Numbered from the stretch's first letter, positions 35,745 through 47,737 are shown. The stretch is DNA of 64,000 nucleotides from Tolypeutes matacus (GCA_026826555.1 JAKSZT010053764.1:35484079-35548078), one strand, 5' to 3'. Program-made: numbers and translations. The notes: generated by a model not told the origin, from the letters alone.

Positions 35745-36230
35745 AGGAAAGAACTTTCATTTCCTAGGCTTCAGTGAGAACCAAATCTTCTACTTAAAGC
35801 TGATTGGACAAGAGTTTAAATGTTATCTTCTGACTGCTTCGAACTTGGTTTTTCCTCCACTGCTCATGTGCTTTCATTGCTGGGCTCTAGAAGACAGGTT
35901 CATAGTGCCAGCCAACTTCTTCCCCACACTCTCATGCCACAACACTGGATCATTTAGGACAAGTTTTGGCAATGAATGGTGGTGGTAGTAAGATTTGTAT
36001 GTAATTAACACCATAGTCATATATCTGAAAGTGGTTAAAAGAGGAACTTTTAGGTGGTACATATTTTGCTAGAAAAAAAATTGAAAAAAAAAAAAAGAAA
36101 CAACCATAAGACTCTGCAACACAGTGAGCCCTAATATAAACAATGGACTACTGTTACAATTGTACTGATATTATCTCATCAATCATAATAAAGCTCCCAC
36201 ACTAATGCAAAATACTCAAAATGGGGGAGG
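35745..36230. other. No recognised feature
   Basis: Unique sequence with a short A-run at 36085-36096. Confidence 0.45.
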
Positions 36231-36232
36231 TA

Positions 36233-36395
36233 TGTGGTGGCTTGGAGCTATGTACACCAGGAAAACATGTTCTTAAACTTAATCCATTCATGTAGGTGTG
36301 AATCCTTGTATTAGGACCTTCTGATGATGTTACTTCAGTTAGGGTGTAGCCCACTGAATCAGCTTCATTCACTTTATGGGAAATCCTCTCTGATT
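36233..36395 (+). mobile_element. Truncated LTR of the 35283 family, opposite strand
   Basis: TGTGGTGGCTTGGAGCTATG, AAAACATGTTCTTAAACTTAATCC and TTACTTCAGTTAGGGTGTAGCCCA are the LTR start in sense orientation; the rest is missing. Confidence 0.7.
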
Positions 36396-36399
36396 CTGA

Positions 36400-36795
36400 G
36401 TCCTAATGCCACCGCCCCCCCGCCCCATGTCCCCACAGAGGATGCCTCAGAGGAATCATACAGCTGTACAGGCATGCAATATTATGAGCTTCAGAAGCAG
36501 CATTTTGGCATTTCTTGCTCCCTTGAATCTGGTGGTAAGAATACTGGTTTGGATTTCAGAGCACACAACTTATTCACTCAGCTGGGGGTTCACTCATCTA
36601 TCAAGTCACCAAAAAACAACAACTCAATTGAACCCTGTTGTGATTAAGAGACTATGCTAAGAGTTGTGGCTGATGGAAACGTAAGTAAGCCACAGTCCCT
36701 GCACCCAAGGAACCAAGACAAAAGCACACGTAAATTACAAGGCAAGGCAAACTGCTCATTGAAACGAGAGGGGCACAGCGTTCATTAGAAGAACA
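36400..36795. other. No gene recognised
   Basis: Begins with a C-rich stretch (36411-36436). The 84-107 codon frames here show no motif. Confidence 0.4.
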
Positions 36796-36799
36796 AAGG

Positions 36800-36955
36800 A
36801 AGTAGATGCACGCACTGGAGTCCCCAGGGTCAGACTGTGGGCTTAGCCGTGTTGATAATTGTATGACCTCTGATCTTCTCTGATCTTCAGTTTTCCCATC
36901 TATAAAATGCAGGTTCATCTCACAAGACTAATGTAGGGATTAAAGGAGAAAAAAA
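36800..36955 (+). mobile_element. MIR SINE fragment
   Basis: CTTCAGTTTTCCCATCTATAAAATGC and the preceding TTGTATGACCTCTGATC are the MIR core. Confidence 0.7.
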
Positions 36956-37194
36956 AATTATATGAAATTGTCTAAGCCGTAAGGTTTTCTGTAAATATCA
37001 CTCCCTAGAAGTAAAAACAATCTGACTCATTTTATAATCTCCTTTTGTTCCAGTGCTTAACAAATCTCTGTTGAAAGTGGAATGAATGAATAACAGTGTG
37101 AGTGAGATAAAGAATAGGAAGAGATGCAAGGGCTTCCCAGAGGACATTTGACCTCATCCAGGCCTTGAAGGATGTATTGCATATGGCAAAGTGT

Positions 37195-37620
37195 ATCAGA
37201 CAGTTTTTCAATGACAAGTGAAACTTGATTCATATTGGCTTAAGCAAAGAAAAAAGAAGGAAGATTGGCTCAGGAATCTGAGAAGTCCAGGGGCAAATTT
37301 AACTCCAGGCTGGCAGAACGCTGGCAATCAAACACTATTTCTGGAACCAGTGTCTCTCCATTGCTCGGCTCTGCTGTTTTTCATGCTAGCTTTATTCCTA
37401 GGCAGGTACTTCCCATGCCATGACAGCAGTCTCCGGCTGCTCTGGGTTTCTGGGGGCCCAGGTCAGCAATTCCTGTGCAAAGGGTCTCAGATTCAGAATA
37501 TGTTGATAAACTTACCCAGGGAGATGGTTGGAAGAGTAATGTGCAAAGGGGGATGTCAGCCCAACCTGAATCCCAGAGTCTGGAACAGAGAAGGAGAGGA
37601 TCCCTAGCAGAAAATCCAGC
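37195..37620 (-). mobile_element. Unnamed ancient dispersed repeat (tentative)
   Basis: GAAACTTGATTCATATTGGCTTAAGC through CTCTCCATTGCTCGGCTCTGCTG and TTATTCCTAGGCAGG resembles a repeat common in mammals. I cannot name it securely. The 129-codon frame over it is not taken as a gene. Confidence 0.4.
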
Positions 37621-37689
37621 AGCTAAGTAGAAGGAGGGAAAGGGCTGCTGGAGAATACTCCCACAAAGCACATTTCAGGTAGAGTAGAA

Positions 37690-37985
37690 AACAAGAGCAC
37701 AAATGTTTGCTAAGGACATGCTGCCTTGGTGTCTGGGAGGATTCATAGGTGAGGAGGATGTGACTCTGGCCTCAAGTAGGGGAGGTAAGCCATGTCTGGA
37801 AAATAAACAACCGTAATCCAAGATGGGAAGTGAGTAGAGCTCGAAAAGGGTCGATAAATGCCATTTGTTCAGAGAAGGCTGAGCCTCTTTCAGCTGGAAA
37901 GCTTGGAGGCTTTTCAGAAAAGGATATGGCAACTGAACTGGATTTTGAAGGGGCTTGTAGGAAAAACGGTGTTCATAAACATTGT
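37690..37985 (-). mobile_element. L2 fragment, antisense
   Basis: GTGACTCTGGCCTCAAGTAGG, ATAAACAACCGTAATCC and GGCAACTGAACTGGATTTTGAAGG follow the L2 3' order in reverse. Confidence 0.55.
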
Positions 37986-38234
37986 GAACACGGAAATATC
38001 TCAAAACCAGCCCTAGCATTGGCCTTCAGAGCTGTGGAGTTAGAGTCCTGGTATATCAGAATTTCCAGTCATTTCTCAAATTGTCATCATGGCCAAAGAT
38101 TAGTGAAAAAAACAAAGGCAGATGAAAACGGTTGCAAGATGGTTTGTATTGTGCCAAGAGTTATATTGCCTGGACTAAAGTCTCCGTTTTAAAATTTAAA
38201 TAGCTATACATTCTTGCATTTATTCCTTTATTCA

Positions 38235-38585
38235 TAAATTTAACTAAACCTCTTTTTTATTGCGCTAAAACTCATATAACATAAAATGAACCATTTTACA
38301 GTGGCATTTAGTGTGTGCTGTGCAACCACCACCACCATATAATTCCAAAACATTTTCATCACCCCAAAAGAAAACCCGTACCCATTAAGCAATCACTCCC
38401 CGTTCCCACCATCTCCCAACCCCTGGCAACCACTAGTCTTATTTCTGTCTCTATAGATTTACCTATCCCAGACATTTCATATAAATGGAATCATACAATA
38501 TGGAAACTTTTGTGTCTGGCTTCTTTCACTTACCATCCCTTTGAGGCTAACTAGACATCTCTTGCTGTTCCTTCCATATGGTATC
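38235..38585 (-). mobile_element. L1M 3' end, antisense
   Basis: AACATAAAATGAACCATTTTACAG, TGTGCAACCACCACC, CCCCTGGCAACCACTAG and ATAAATGGAATCATACAATATGG are the reverse of an L1M ORF2 end and 3' UTR. Confidence 0.85.
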
Positions 38586-38589
38586 TAGA

Positions 38590-38970
38590 CCAACTGCATA
38601 CCTAAATTCCACTGCCTACCAGCCTTACTGTGATAGAATTTGTACCCTCACCCTCCCACCCCCATGCCCTGGTCATTCCTAAGCCCCGTCAAATCAGTTC
38701 TACTCACTCTGGCAGTCAGTATGTCCCCAGGAGTCGTGTCTTAAATTCTTTGGGGCTGTTCTGCAGTTGTAATCAAATATTCACTTGCTGTATAATGATT
38801 AGTAATTTAGCTGGTGTCAGACTCCAGAATGCATTATTGGGCTGTACAGCTGCCCTTCTCACACAACAGTCACTCAAGGAAAGCATAAGAAATGGGCAGG
38901 CAGTAGGGTGAGGGAGGCTGACTTAGTACCAGCAGCTCAGTCTTCAATCCAACTCCCAGCCTCTTACCCT
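38590..38970. other. No recognised feature
   Basis: Unique sequence between an L1M fragment and a SINE; no coding pattern. Confidence 0.4.
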
Positions 38971-38982
38971 ATATCAGAATTT

Positions 38983-38998
38983 TTTTTTTTTTAAGATT

Positions 38999-39029
<31 letters not shown>

Positions 39030-39239
39030 TTATTCCCCCTTGCTGCTTGTGCTCACTGTGTCCATTTGCTGTGCGTTTTTCTGTGTCTGCTTGTCTCCCT
39101 TTGTTGGGTCGTCTTGCTGCGTCAGCTCACCGCACCGTGTAGGCTGGCTTACCTTCACCAGGAGGCCCCGGAAAACGAACCGGGGCCTCCCATATGGTAA
39201 ATGGGAGCCCTATCGATTGAGCCACATCCACTTCCCTCA
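38983..39239 (-). mobile_element. DAS-type SINE, long monomer
   Basis: Reverse strand with T-rich start, (ATTT)n at 38999-39031 and end TTGAGCCACATCCACTTCCC. ATATCAGAATTT is duplicated at 38971-38982 and 39240-39251. Confidence 0.95.
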
Positions 39240-39259
39240 ATATCAGAATTTAAAAGCTA

Positions 39260-40360
39260 GGAAAGGTCTTAGAGGCCATTCATTTTTTTAGATAATGAAA
39301 CTGAGGCCCTGGAATATTAAAAAAATAATAATAATAACAAAACACAAGACCACACAAACCAGAGCAAGAGAGACTGTATATAAAAGCCCAGAGATTCTCA
39401 GGCTGAATTCAAGGCTCTCTGCTACTACATGGTATTGGTAGCTTGTCTTTCACAAGCAAGAACCAAATGTAAGATGGCAGCAGGTCTAAAGGAAATCTCT
39501 TGCCTCTGAAAAGCTAAGAAGTACCTACTCAACTATTTTTTAATCTGGGAAAATATCAAAGAGAGTGACATCGCAATTCACAAGGGAAGAGAAACTGTAA
39601 TATCAAAGCAGAGAGCAATTTTGATCTTAAATTCTGAGAATATGAATGGAAGGGTAATCCTCTCTATCATATATGTATTTGGCCCTACCATTGGTGTTAT
39701 TGTTTCCAGAGTGGGGTTTTTCCTTGTCAATGTGGCTGATACATTACTGTTTTATAGCAGTGATGATATGTCCCGCCATCACATTTCGGATTTGTTTCCA
39801 AGCACCCTGAAAAAATGAATGAACCGGGAATGGGGAGGGAGCACAGCTGATGCCATGGGACAGTGTTTAGGACACAGCTGTGATTATGGTGTCCTATGCA
39901 TTTGGGAGCAGCTAAGCTGCTCTTCGCCCTCTCCAAAATATTGCTTGTCAGTGGGAGCTCAAATCCTTTTAGGTAGAAATGCAAGCCTGTAAATGCCATG
40001 TCAGGATCTTTATTTATTTATTTTTGGTAACATAAAGTTAATGATGCTTAAAATATGCACGATATGTACCCCTGTGGAACGCTGAATTATCCTGATGTCT
40101 GAACTTCTGGGGATGGTCTGGAAAGAAAAGAATTCAGAAGTGAGTAGAAACAGAAGGCATGGTAAAACGTAGTTGAGGGAGGTGATATATAGGAAGCAGA
40201 AGTGAGGGCAAAGCAAAACTAGGCTCCTATGTGCTCATCTGTGGTTTTTAATCTTATCTTGGAATGATTTACCTGCTGGATTTTTGCCTTTGAGATTTCT
40301 TGAGCATTTCCCTGAAATAATTCACGTTCTTCCTTTCTAATTCAGGGTAAAGGTGTTTTC
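39260..40360. other. No gene recognised
   Basis: Perhaps a short MIR-like piece at 39270-39315. No other repeat or gene recognised; frames at 39621-39999 show no motif. Confidence 0.4.
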
Positions 40361-40372
40361 AAAAACAAGCTA

Positions 40373-40600
40373 GGGGAACAGATATGGGTCAAGCAGGTTG
40401 AGCACCTGCTTCCCACATAGGAGGCCCTGGGTTCCATGCCTGGTGCCTCCTAAAAACAAAACATAAAAGACAAACAACAAGCAAACAAATGAAAAAACCA
40501 ACTCAGGGGGCCCATGTGACTCGGTGGTTGAGCATGGGCTTTCCATATACAAGGTCCGGGGTTTAACCCCGGCCCCAGTACCTCAAAAACAAACAAACAA
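40373..40600 (+). mobile_element. Dimeric DAS-type SINE with ACCAACTCAGG linker
   Basis: Heads at 40373 (CTCAAGCAGTTGAGC type) and 40505 (CTCAGTGGTTGAGC type), tail (CAAA)n. AAACAAGCTA flanks both sides (40363-40372, 40603-40612). Same architecture as 287-535. Confidence 0.93.
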
Positions 40601-40744
40601 ACAAACAAGCTAACTGGACCTTGGTCTCCCTGGCGAGTCACAACACTCAAACCCCCTCCACCTAAAACAAACAAATAAACAACAACAACAAAAATCCTCT
40701 AATATTGAGGCTTTCAAAAGCAGGTTGGCTGCAAGCCTTGCTAG

Positions 40745-41700
40745 GATAATCATTTGCACCCTCCTTTAGCCACATATAATACAGTCTTTATTCAGCAAAT
40801 AGCAAAGTTGTTTCTCGGGAAGTCAAAGGTCAGTTTTTGCTGTATTAATAGCTGCTCTGGGAGGGTCAGTGTTGTGCTATCCTACATTTTTTCCAGGGCC
40901 TGGAGATGCAATTTCCTACAATCTGCAGGCAATTTCCCACCAATTTTCTTGGGGAGCTAATAGGCTGTGACAGGAGATGGAGCTAGCAAGCAGCAGGAGG
41001 CTTCAGAAAAGACAAATTGCATCTCTGCCACCTAACTGGGCAATCTAGATCGACAGAGTTTATAGCTTTGTAGTGTTATTGGGCCCCATGCTAACAGCAA
41101 ATCATTCACGCTGCTGGCTGAATTTCATATTCCCTTCCTTCTGAATTTGTTATTGCCACATATCACTTTGTAGCACTTTCACCGGAAATTGCAGTAAAAA
41201 GGGGATCCCATATATATTAGGGACTTAAATGTCTCCTAAATTGTTTACCTGAAGTTATTAACATTCAATAATTTCTGTTTACATTGTTAGGGCTAAAGTG
41301 GTACTTTTTAAGTGATGGGGTGGGAAGATTGGGAAAGTGAGGCAAAAAGGAACGAAGAAAGTGCTGTGCAACAGGTTTCAGCCCTTTGGCCAGCAAATAT
41401 AGAATATTTCTCACATCTGGTAGGTCTGTGTGCCCTGTACAATCAAAGACAATTCGAAAAATAATAGAAAGATTTACAAAACTCGTTCACAAATATGTCT
41501 AAATTGTTTTCTTTTTTAAAGCTATATAACAGTGGAAATGTTTGCATAGAATCAAATAGAAGCACCCTCATCTTTATTTAAATCTTTTTTCTTATCATGT
41601 AAATAATACATATTCAACCTAAAAGATTCAGAAAGGATAGATCAGAGAAGGGAAAAAATCAAATTAAAGAAAAACCCCGTCATCAAATCTGCTCAAGCAT
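40745..41700. other. Repeat-poor block
   Basis: No interspersed repeat seen between the flanking elements. 40750-41240 is complex, balanced sequence, possibly conserved non-coding DNA; unproven. Confidence 0.4.
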
Positions 41701-41714
41701 TTTTTTAAATTAAC

Positions 41715-41900
41715 TTAATTATAAAAGACCCACTCTGTGCCATGCATGGCAAGTCCTGGGGCTACGAAAATGAATAAGACAGGATCCCTGCTGTTTGGGA
41801 TTTCACAGTCTAGTGGAGTAGACAGGCATGTAAACAGATAAATTGCAAGACATTGCAGCAGGAGTTGCCTTATAGGTACTCTTGAAGGAAAGGGGGACCA
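41715..41900 (-). mobile_element. L2 3' end, antisense
   Basis: CCACTCTGTGCCATGCATGGC, CTGGGGCTACGAAAATGAATAAGAC and TTCACAGTCTAGTGGAG are the reverse of the L2 3' end. Confidence 0.75.
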
Positions 41901-42373
41901 CAGACTGCCTGCACAAGTAAACTAAGATGAGAAGCAAAACAGCTCAGATGGAGTTAAATAGTGCAGGTAAATGAGCGGCCGAGTCAACTCAACTTTACTC
42001 AAGTTGTTCTATCTGAGAGAAGCAATATGGAAATAGTAACCCATGCATGCTGTGGTTATTTGCTTTGAGAGATCATCACTTGAAAAGTACATAAACAGTA
42101 ATGTTTGGGGCACTGGGGTGATTGTATGTCCTCTCTTGGCCTAGAAGGCTGGAGTAAGCTTCAGGGTTCCAGAGGCCCACACTGGAAAGGATGCTGAGCA
42201 AAGTACATGCCAAAGAGAATGCAGAATTCCTAGCTAATCTCAAGAACCTCATTCCTAAATGATAACCATCTCCAAAGAATTTAGAAATTTGGAATTGTTG
42301 CTTTAAATATAAAGAGAGAGATTTTAGGAAGGCCGTGAGCACCTAATCATTACAAATTAATTAAAATCCAGGC

Positions 42374-42520
42374 AGGGGAGTGGATGTGGCTCAAGCAGTT
42401 GAGTGCCTGCTTCCCACATGGAGGTCACAAGTTCAGTTCCCAGTGCCTACTAAAAAAAAAGTAAAAAACAAACAACAATCAAACAAATGAACAAACCAAC
42501 TCAGGGGAACAGATGTGGCT
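42374..42520 (+). mobile_element. DAS-type dimeric SINE, second unit truncated
   Basis: First head at 42374, the ACCAACTCAGG linker at 42493, then only GGAACAGATGTGGCTC of the second head. About 20 bases separate it from the MITE at 42541. Confidence 0.88.
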
Positions 42521-42540
42521 CCCATTCAAAGGCCTTAAAA

Positions 42541-42739
42541 CAGGGGTTCTTAACAAGGGGTCCGTGAGCTTGAATTGAAATAAATTAAAAAAAAACATTA
42601 TTCTTGTGGGGACGTGTTGGTGTGGGTGTGATCTATTTATTAAATAATACACAGTATAGTGTGGACTTAGTAAGGGGTCCATGTTTTTCACCTGACTGGC
42701 AAAGGGGTCCATGGAACAAAAAAAGGTTAGGAACCCTTG
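42541..42739 (+). mobile_element. hAT-like MITE, copy 1
   Basis: Terminal inverted repeats CAGGGGTTCTTAAC (42541-42554) and GTTAGGAACCCTTG (42726-42739), 12 of 14 paired. No coding capacity. Nearly the same sequence recurs at 48080-48272. Ends starting CAGGGG and ~200 bp size fit non-autonomous hAT elements. Confidence 0.85.
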
Positions 42740-42741
42740 CC

Positions 42742-42875
42742 CCAAATCAATCTAATCAAAAGGCCCCTTAACTGAATCTAATGCAATCAATGGGTCCCAC
42801 ACCCACAGGACTGGATTAGTTATAAGAACATGACTTTTTCAAGGATTCATAAAAAACTTCAAACTGTCACAGGAT
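42742..42875 (-). mobile_element. LTR fragment of xenarthran type
   Basis: CCACACCCACAGGACTGGATTAG and AACTTCAAACTGTCACAGG resemble the 3' part (on the plus strand) of the 46970-47420 LTR. Truncated. Confidence 0.5.
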
Positions 42876-42879
42876 GACA

Positions 42880-43860
42880 GTAAGATATTATGCAAAAAGC
42901 ATGGGAATTGACTTCCAATTAAAAGCCCCACTTTAAATCTTTTAAGTTATGGGAACTTAGCCTAGAGACTTTTTGGGACCTTTGTTTGCTTATCTGCTGC
43001 TACAAGGGGTGGGGTGAGGATTAGAGAAGGTGATGATCATGATGTTAAAGTACACCCCTTCACGACCAGCTCAGGCAAAGTGTCCATACATGAAATACGT
43101 ACCAAAAAGGGCTGCTTCTCTACCCCTCCTTCTCTTCCAGGTTGGCAATGGATGTTCTGTCGTCCCCCTGCCCAAGCCACACCCTGACGCATGAAGTACA
43201 AAGCCTCTCCCAGGTTTCATGTACCACATGGGTTCAGCAGAAGCACTGGGTATAGGGTTCTTTCTCCATCCTCCCTCTTCCCTTTCTCTAAATTGCATTT
43301 CTCTTGGGTATAACTTCCAAACAGGTGAGCCCTTATAAAATATCATTTCTCCATGCATGGGTGCCCTCAGTTCTTTCTTGTCATTTCTAGACATATGGTT
43401 TTTATTCAGATTCTGCACCACTTCTTGAATGCTGCATTCACTTCTCTCTTTCCATAAGTAACTAGAAAGTGAACCCTAAAGTTAATGCCACTGGAACAAT
43501 AATATCTAAAATGGTACCCATGTGGCTTGAAAGAGTTAAAGGGCTTTGCTGAGAGTTTTACTTGTTACTTCTAGAGGAGGAATTAGATAAGGGAGATAAT
43601 TTAGCTCATTAGATTACTTTCATAGATAAAGACAAGTTAAGAATTGGTCCAAGCTCACACATCATTTCATATACTCCTCAATCTTAAAAGAAAAATCTAT
43701 GGCCATAATTTTACGACCTACATAGACCTTTGATATAACTTTTCTGGGGCCATCCAAGAATTTGCAAAAATACATCTTTCATTTATGTATAACTTTTAAT
43801 ACTAAGTTCATATCGATTATTGAATCTAAGAATATTTAGAAAGAAATGATATTGAATAAA
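42880..43860. other. No gene recognised
   Basis: Unique sequence. The 116-codon minus frame at 43071-43421 has no recognisable domain. Confidence 0.4.
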
Positions 43861-43873
43861 ATTACTAAGGCTT

Positions 43874-43963
43874 GGGGAAGTGGATATAGCTCAGTGGTTG
43901 AGCACCTACTTCACATGTACAAGGTCTTGGGTTCAATCCCCGGTACCTCCTAAAAAAAAGAAA
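43874..43963 (+). mobile_element. DAS-type SINE monomer closest to tRNA-Ala
   Basis: Has an A box TAGCTCAGTGG at 43887-43897 and a B box GGTTCAATCCC at 43930-43940, both matching the pol III consensus, and a GGTACCTCC end as in tRNA-Ala. ATTACTAAGGCTT/ATTAGTAAGGCTT flank it (43861-43873, 43964-43976). A SINE rather than a tRNA gene: no paired acceptor stem, a CTTCACATGT anticodon region, and a tail and duplication. Confidence 0.95.
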
Positions 43964-43979
43964 ATTAGTAAGGCTTGCA

Positions 43980-45870
43980 ATTTTTCATAGTATGAAAGAA
44001 TGAGATAGAACTTAAAATATTTCCTACTTAAATTAATACTGTCCAATGGGAGAGAATATCCGTTTATGCTTAGTATAAGGCACATAAAATTTTACTATAA
44101 TTCAGCCCTAAGGACTTTTTTAATTACTTCAGTAATGAAAAATGTAAAATTACTGTGCTAGGATATTTTGACACCCACTCCTTGGCTTTAAACCACTTGT
44201 CATTTTAATACCTGTGGTCCCAAAATGTTTAGCCCTTCCAAACAAGACAGGAGTGAATGCAAGATAACATCTAGCAATAACTTGCACTCGACAAGGGGAA
44301 AAAGGGTAATATCCACAGATGGTACAAATCCAAATGTGTTTAAATGCCAGCCAATCATTTCTTAATCAGCAGCAATGAGAAAATAACAAATTCCATTGCA
44401 GCTCTGTCTTCGGAATTAGGTTCAACAAATCAAAAATAATGGCCTTTGTTAGTTTGTATGGTCTGGCAAAGAATTAAGCCAAAAAAATAAAATATTTTCC
44501 CAATCAGCAAATGTTCCTATGAATGGATTGGCCAACAACACCAAGTGCATTTCTTTGAAGTATATCTTGCATGCAATCCCATTTTCCAATGATCCATTAG
44601 TTAACCAGAAATACTGTACATATTTTAATGGGTTAGGAGACCTTATGGGAATTGATGCATCTCAAATGAATGCCACGGGGAACTCTGGTTTATTTCATAT
44701 AAGATAATTCTTTCCTGAAAAGGAGCTAGCTTCATTTGAAATTAAGATTTGGAGATCATAAATGGAATCAATTGAGCCAAGAAATCTTTTGTAATCATGG
44801 TGCACAGGAGGCAAATGAGCATTTGTAGGTTGAGGAGTAAGAAGAAAGGTCTAACAGAGTGACCGAAACCTTTTCCCCTACCTGTGTCACTTCAGAGCCT
44901 GTCAATAGTATGATTTGTGAAAGAGACTTAAAGGATTTTCCTGGTCAATGTGCTACACTAAGAGGTTCATTCTTGAGAATGAGAGAGAGAGAGAATAAAT
45001 GTTGGTCATGCTCCAGAATATTTTAAAGCAGTTAACCACAAAATAAGTTATTAGCTTATTGTAAGTGCAGCCAGTTTTTAAACTAACGGAGTAATCCACT
45101 GTGGATTGCAGCAAGGAAGTGGAACAAACAGTGTGAAATGAACAGATGGATTTGATTTTAAACAAATTAGACCCATGACAGGGGTGGGGAGTGGGGGAGT
45201 GTAACGACTCATTTTTTAGTTTTCCACGCTACGGGTTAACTTCCCTTTGTGACCTTTCCAGTCTGCTCACTCATTTTTCCCCTGCCAGTAACTCCGGACT
45301 TTCTGGGAGAGCAGCTTTTATGCCTTGCAGTTGTAAACTACTGTCTCTCACTTCTAATACACTGTTAAATGTGGCACCACAGAGACGGCCACAACGAATA
45401 CTTGATTACTTAATCTACAAACTATTTGCTCTCTTAATCTCATACTCATTCCTGGACATGTTGATAACCTCAAGGACGAATGTTCTGGAAATGTCACACC
45501 TTTGTAACCCAGGATTCTGAGAGTGCTCAACAATCCCACGTCAGCATATTCATCAACGTGGCTGATGCCAACCCAGGCAGACCCATGACCTGGTGGTTCC
45601 CACTTTCTTTAATCCCATCCCTGCCCTGACTACTTGTGCTCAGTGGCTGAACACTGTCACAGGCAGCGCCTCTGCAATGAGACACACTCGTCCACTAAGC
45701 CTGCACTCCCTAGTATATCCACTCTGCCCAAATGCCCCACTGTCTTCTCATCGCCCTATTAAAACTCCCATATCCTCAATGCTAATGTCAACTAGTGCAT
45801 TGAAGGGAAGCAACAGTGTGCATAAATTCATTCCATGAGGCGAATGACTGTGGCCCCTTTGGCCTGAATT
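43980..45870. other. Repeat-poor block
   Basis: No repeat recognised except (GA)n at 44979-44994. 44000-44900 is complex AT-rich sequence. Frames at 44519-44707 and 45191-45838 lack motifs. Candidate for conserved non-coding sequence, unproven. Confidence 0.4.
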
Positions 45871-45879
45871 GGAGGTATT

Positions 45880-46340
45880 GTTGCTGAACTTTTCCCTCTA
45901 GTCTACCTCCACAGAGACACAAGGATAATCTGTCTACAATGAAAACTTGACCAGGTTCTGCTGGCTCTCTGTGACCCACATGCAATGTTCAAGCCCCCAC
46001 CTTCACACGACCTGCAGCCCACCCCACCCACACGTCTACCATCTCCACCCAGGACTTAAACCCTGGTCCTCTGCCTTCCCATCACAGAACTCATAATGAA
46101 ATGTTTACCCTTCCTCTAAACTTTCTTAATTCAACTTAAAACACACTTCCTCACCTATAACCATTTAGCAAAATCTTAGTTCAAGCATCACCTCCTCTGG
46201 AAAGTTCTCTGCCTTACTCCCACCCAAGCAAATGTCATCACTCACTTCTTGGTGTCATAATCTGACCTGGTCCATAGCTGTGACTCCCAGCAACACTTAT
46301 TCATTCAATTTCTGAAAATTCACCCTCACCCAGGATGTTC
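45880..46340 (+). mobile_element. L2-like fragment, sense
   Basis: TTCAAGCATCACCTCCTCTGGAAAGTTCTCTGCC is the L2 3' coding end, followed by the usual C-rich stretch. The 5' extent is uncertain. Confidence 0.55.
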
Positions 46341-46349
46341 CTTTAATTG

Positions 46350-46960
46350 GCTAAAAAATTTGATCAATGTATTAAGTACAGTCTATTTGTACTAAGTACA
46401 GAGAAACAAAATAATCCAGTCTGTGAATAAATGTCAAAAACTGAGAGTATAAGGTACAGAGGAGTCAACACAAGGAGGAGGCTTTTAGCGTGTTCTGTTT
46501 CTAGAATGAGGACATCAAGATCTCTTCCTTTCAGCCTCATCCTGCAGTTAGGCTCAAGGGGAAAAGCCTAATGGGACTGAGGTAGGGGACAGAGATTATA
46601 ACCTAGTGAAGATTCCCATTTATCCATTCTTCCCATATATACCCTCCAAAAGCCTGTCTTTCCTACAGAGAAGTCAGCTTTTGACATCCCAGTTCTAAAT
46701 TTTGTGGTGGTGCAGAATCCAGAAAATGTGTATCAGGAACAGAAAGGGAGACAGCAGGAATGGGAAATGGTATCTGCTTGCTGGACCAGTTCTCAGGTCT
46801 TTGTTTCTGTGGAGAATGTGCAGAACAGAAAGAGAGTAAAACAAGGGGATGAACAGGTCACTGAGAGTGAGGAAGGGAGAGAAACTGAAAAGGTACATGG
46901 GTTGGGACTCAGAGATTTTTTAGGTTAAGTGAGTGAGAGAGGAAAAAATAGGCAACAGAG
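46350..46960. other. No recognised feature
   Basis: Unique sequence with no motif in its 67-74 codon frames. Confidence 0.4.
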
Positions 46961-46969
46961 AAAGGGGTT

Positions 46970-47420
46970 TTAGTTTACTAGGCTGCTTAAAGCAGATACC
47001 ATGAAATAGGTGGGCTTAGACAATGGGAATTTGTTAGCTAACAGCTTGAGGCCAAGAAAATGTACAAATCAAGGCATCATCAAGGCAATTCTTTCCTCCC
47101 AAAGATTGGCTGCCAGTGATCCTTGGCTTCTCTACCACATGGCAAAGCACATGGCAGCATCTGCTGGTCTCTCTCTTCTCCTCCAGGTTTCACTGCCTTC
47201 AGCTTCTTGCTTCCATGGCTCTCTCTCTCTCTCTCTGTATTCATTCCATTTTTAAAGGACTCCTGTAATAGGATTAAGACCCATCCTGAATAAGGTGGGT
47301 CACACCTTAACTGAAGTAGCCTCATCAAAAGGTGCTACTTACAATGGGTTCACCCTCACAAGAATGGATTCGATTTAAGAACTTGTTTTTCTGGGGTAGA
47401 TACAACTTCAAACCACCACA
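46970..47420 (-). mobile_element. LTR of the 35283 family
   Basis: TTAGTTTACTAGGCTGC to AAACCACCACA, with GGGTT on both sides (46965-46969, 47421-47425). It carries (CT)n at 47217-47236. Same family as 35283-35738 and 36233-36395. Confidence 0.8.
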
Positions 47421-47424
47421 GGGT

Positions 47425-47735
47425 TGTTGAGAAGTGTTGCTGCAGATCTTGTAAGAACGTAGCAATTAACTTTATTGAAATTGGTGGTTATGTTTGGGTA
47501 TGGGTATTGATTGAAAAGGGGTACAAAGGAGCCTTCTGTGGTTCTGGAAATGTTCTATATGTTGATTTAGGTGGTGTAGGATTACCAGATAAAAATATAC
47601 AACACCCAGTTAAATATTTGGAGCATACTCTTACTAAACAATTATTTGTTTTTTATCTGAAATTCAAATTTAAAAAGATGTCCTGTATTCTTATTTATTA
47701 AATCTGGCAGTCCTTGGGTGCTGGTTAGATGGGTG
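47425..47735. other. No recognised feature
   Basis: AT-rich unique sequence; the frame at 47507-47701 shows no motif. Confidence 0.4.
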
Positions 47736-47737
47736 TA

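Noticed and set aside
38982..39251. Regular (ATTT)n and spaced words suggesting a CRISPR-like array
   Set aside because: It is a SINE tail and body in reverse; no direct repeat-spacer pattern, and the genome is mammalian.
43874..43963. Possible tRNA-Ala gene
   Set aside because: Pol III boxes are present, but the acceptor stem does not pair, it ends in an A-rich tail and it is flanked by a 13-bp target duplication, so it is a SINE.
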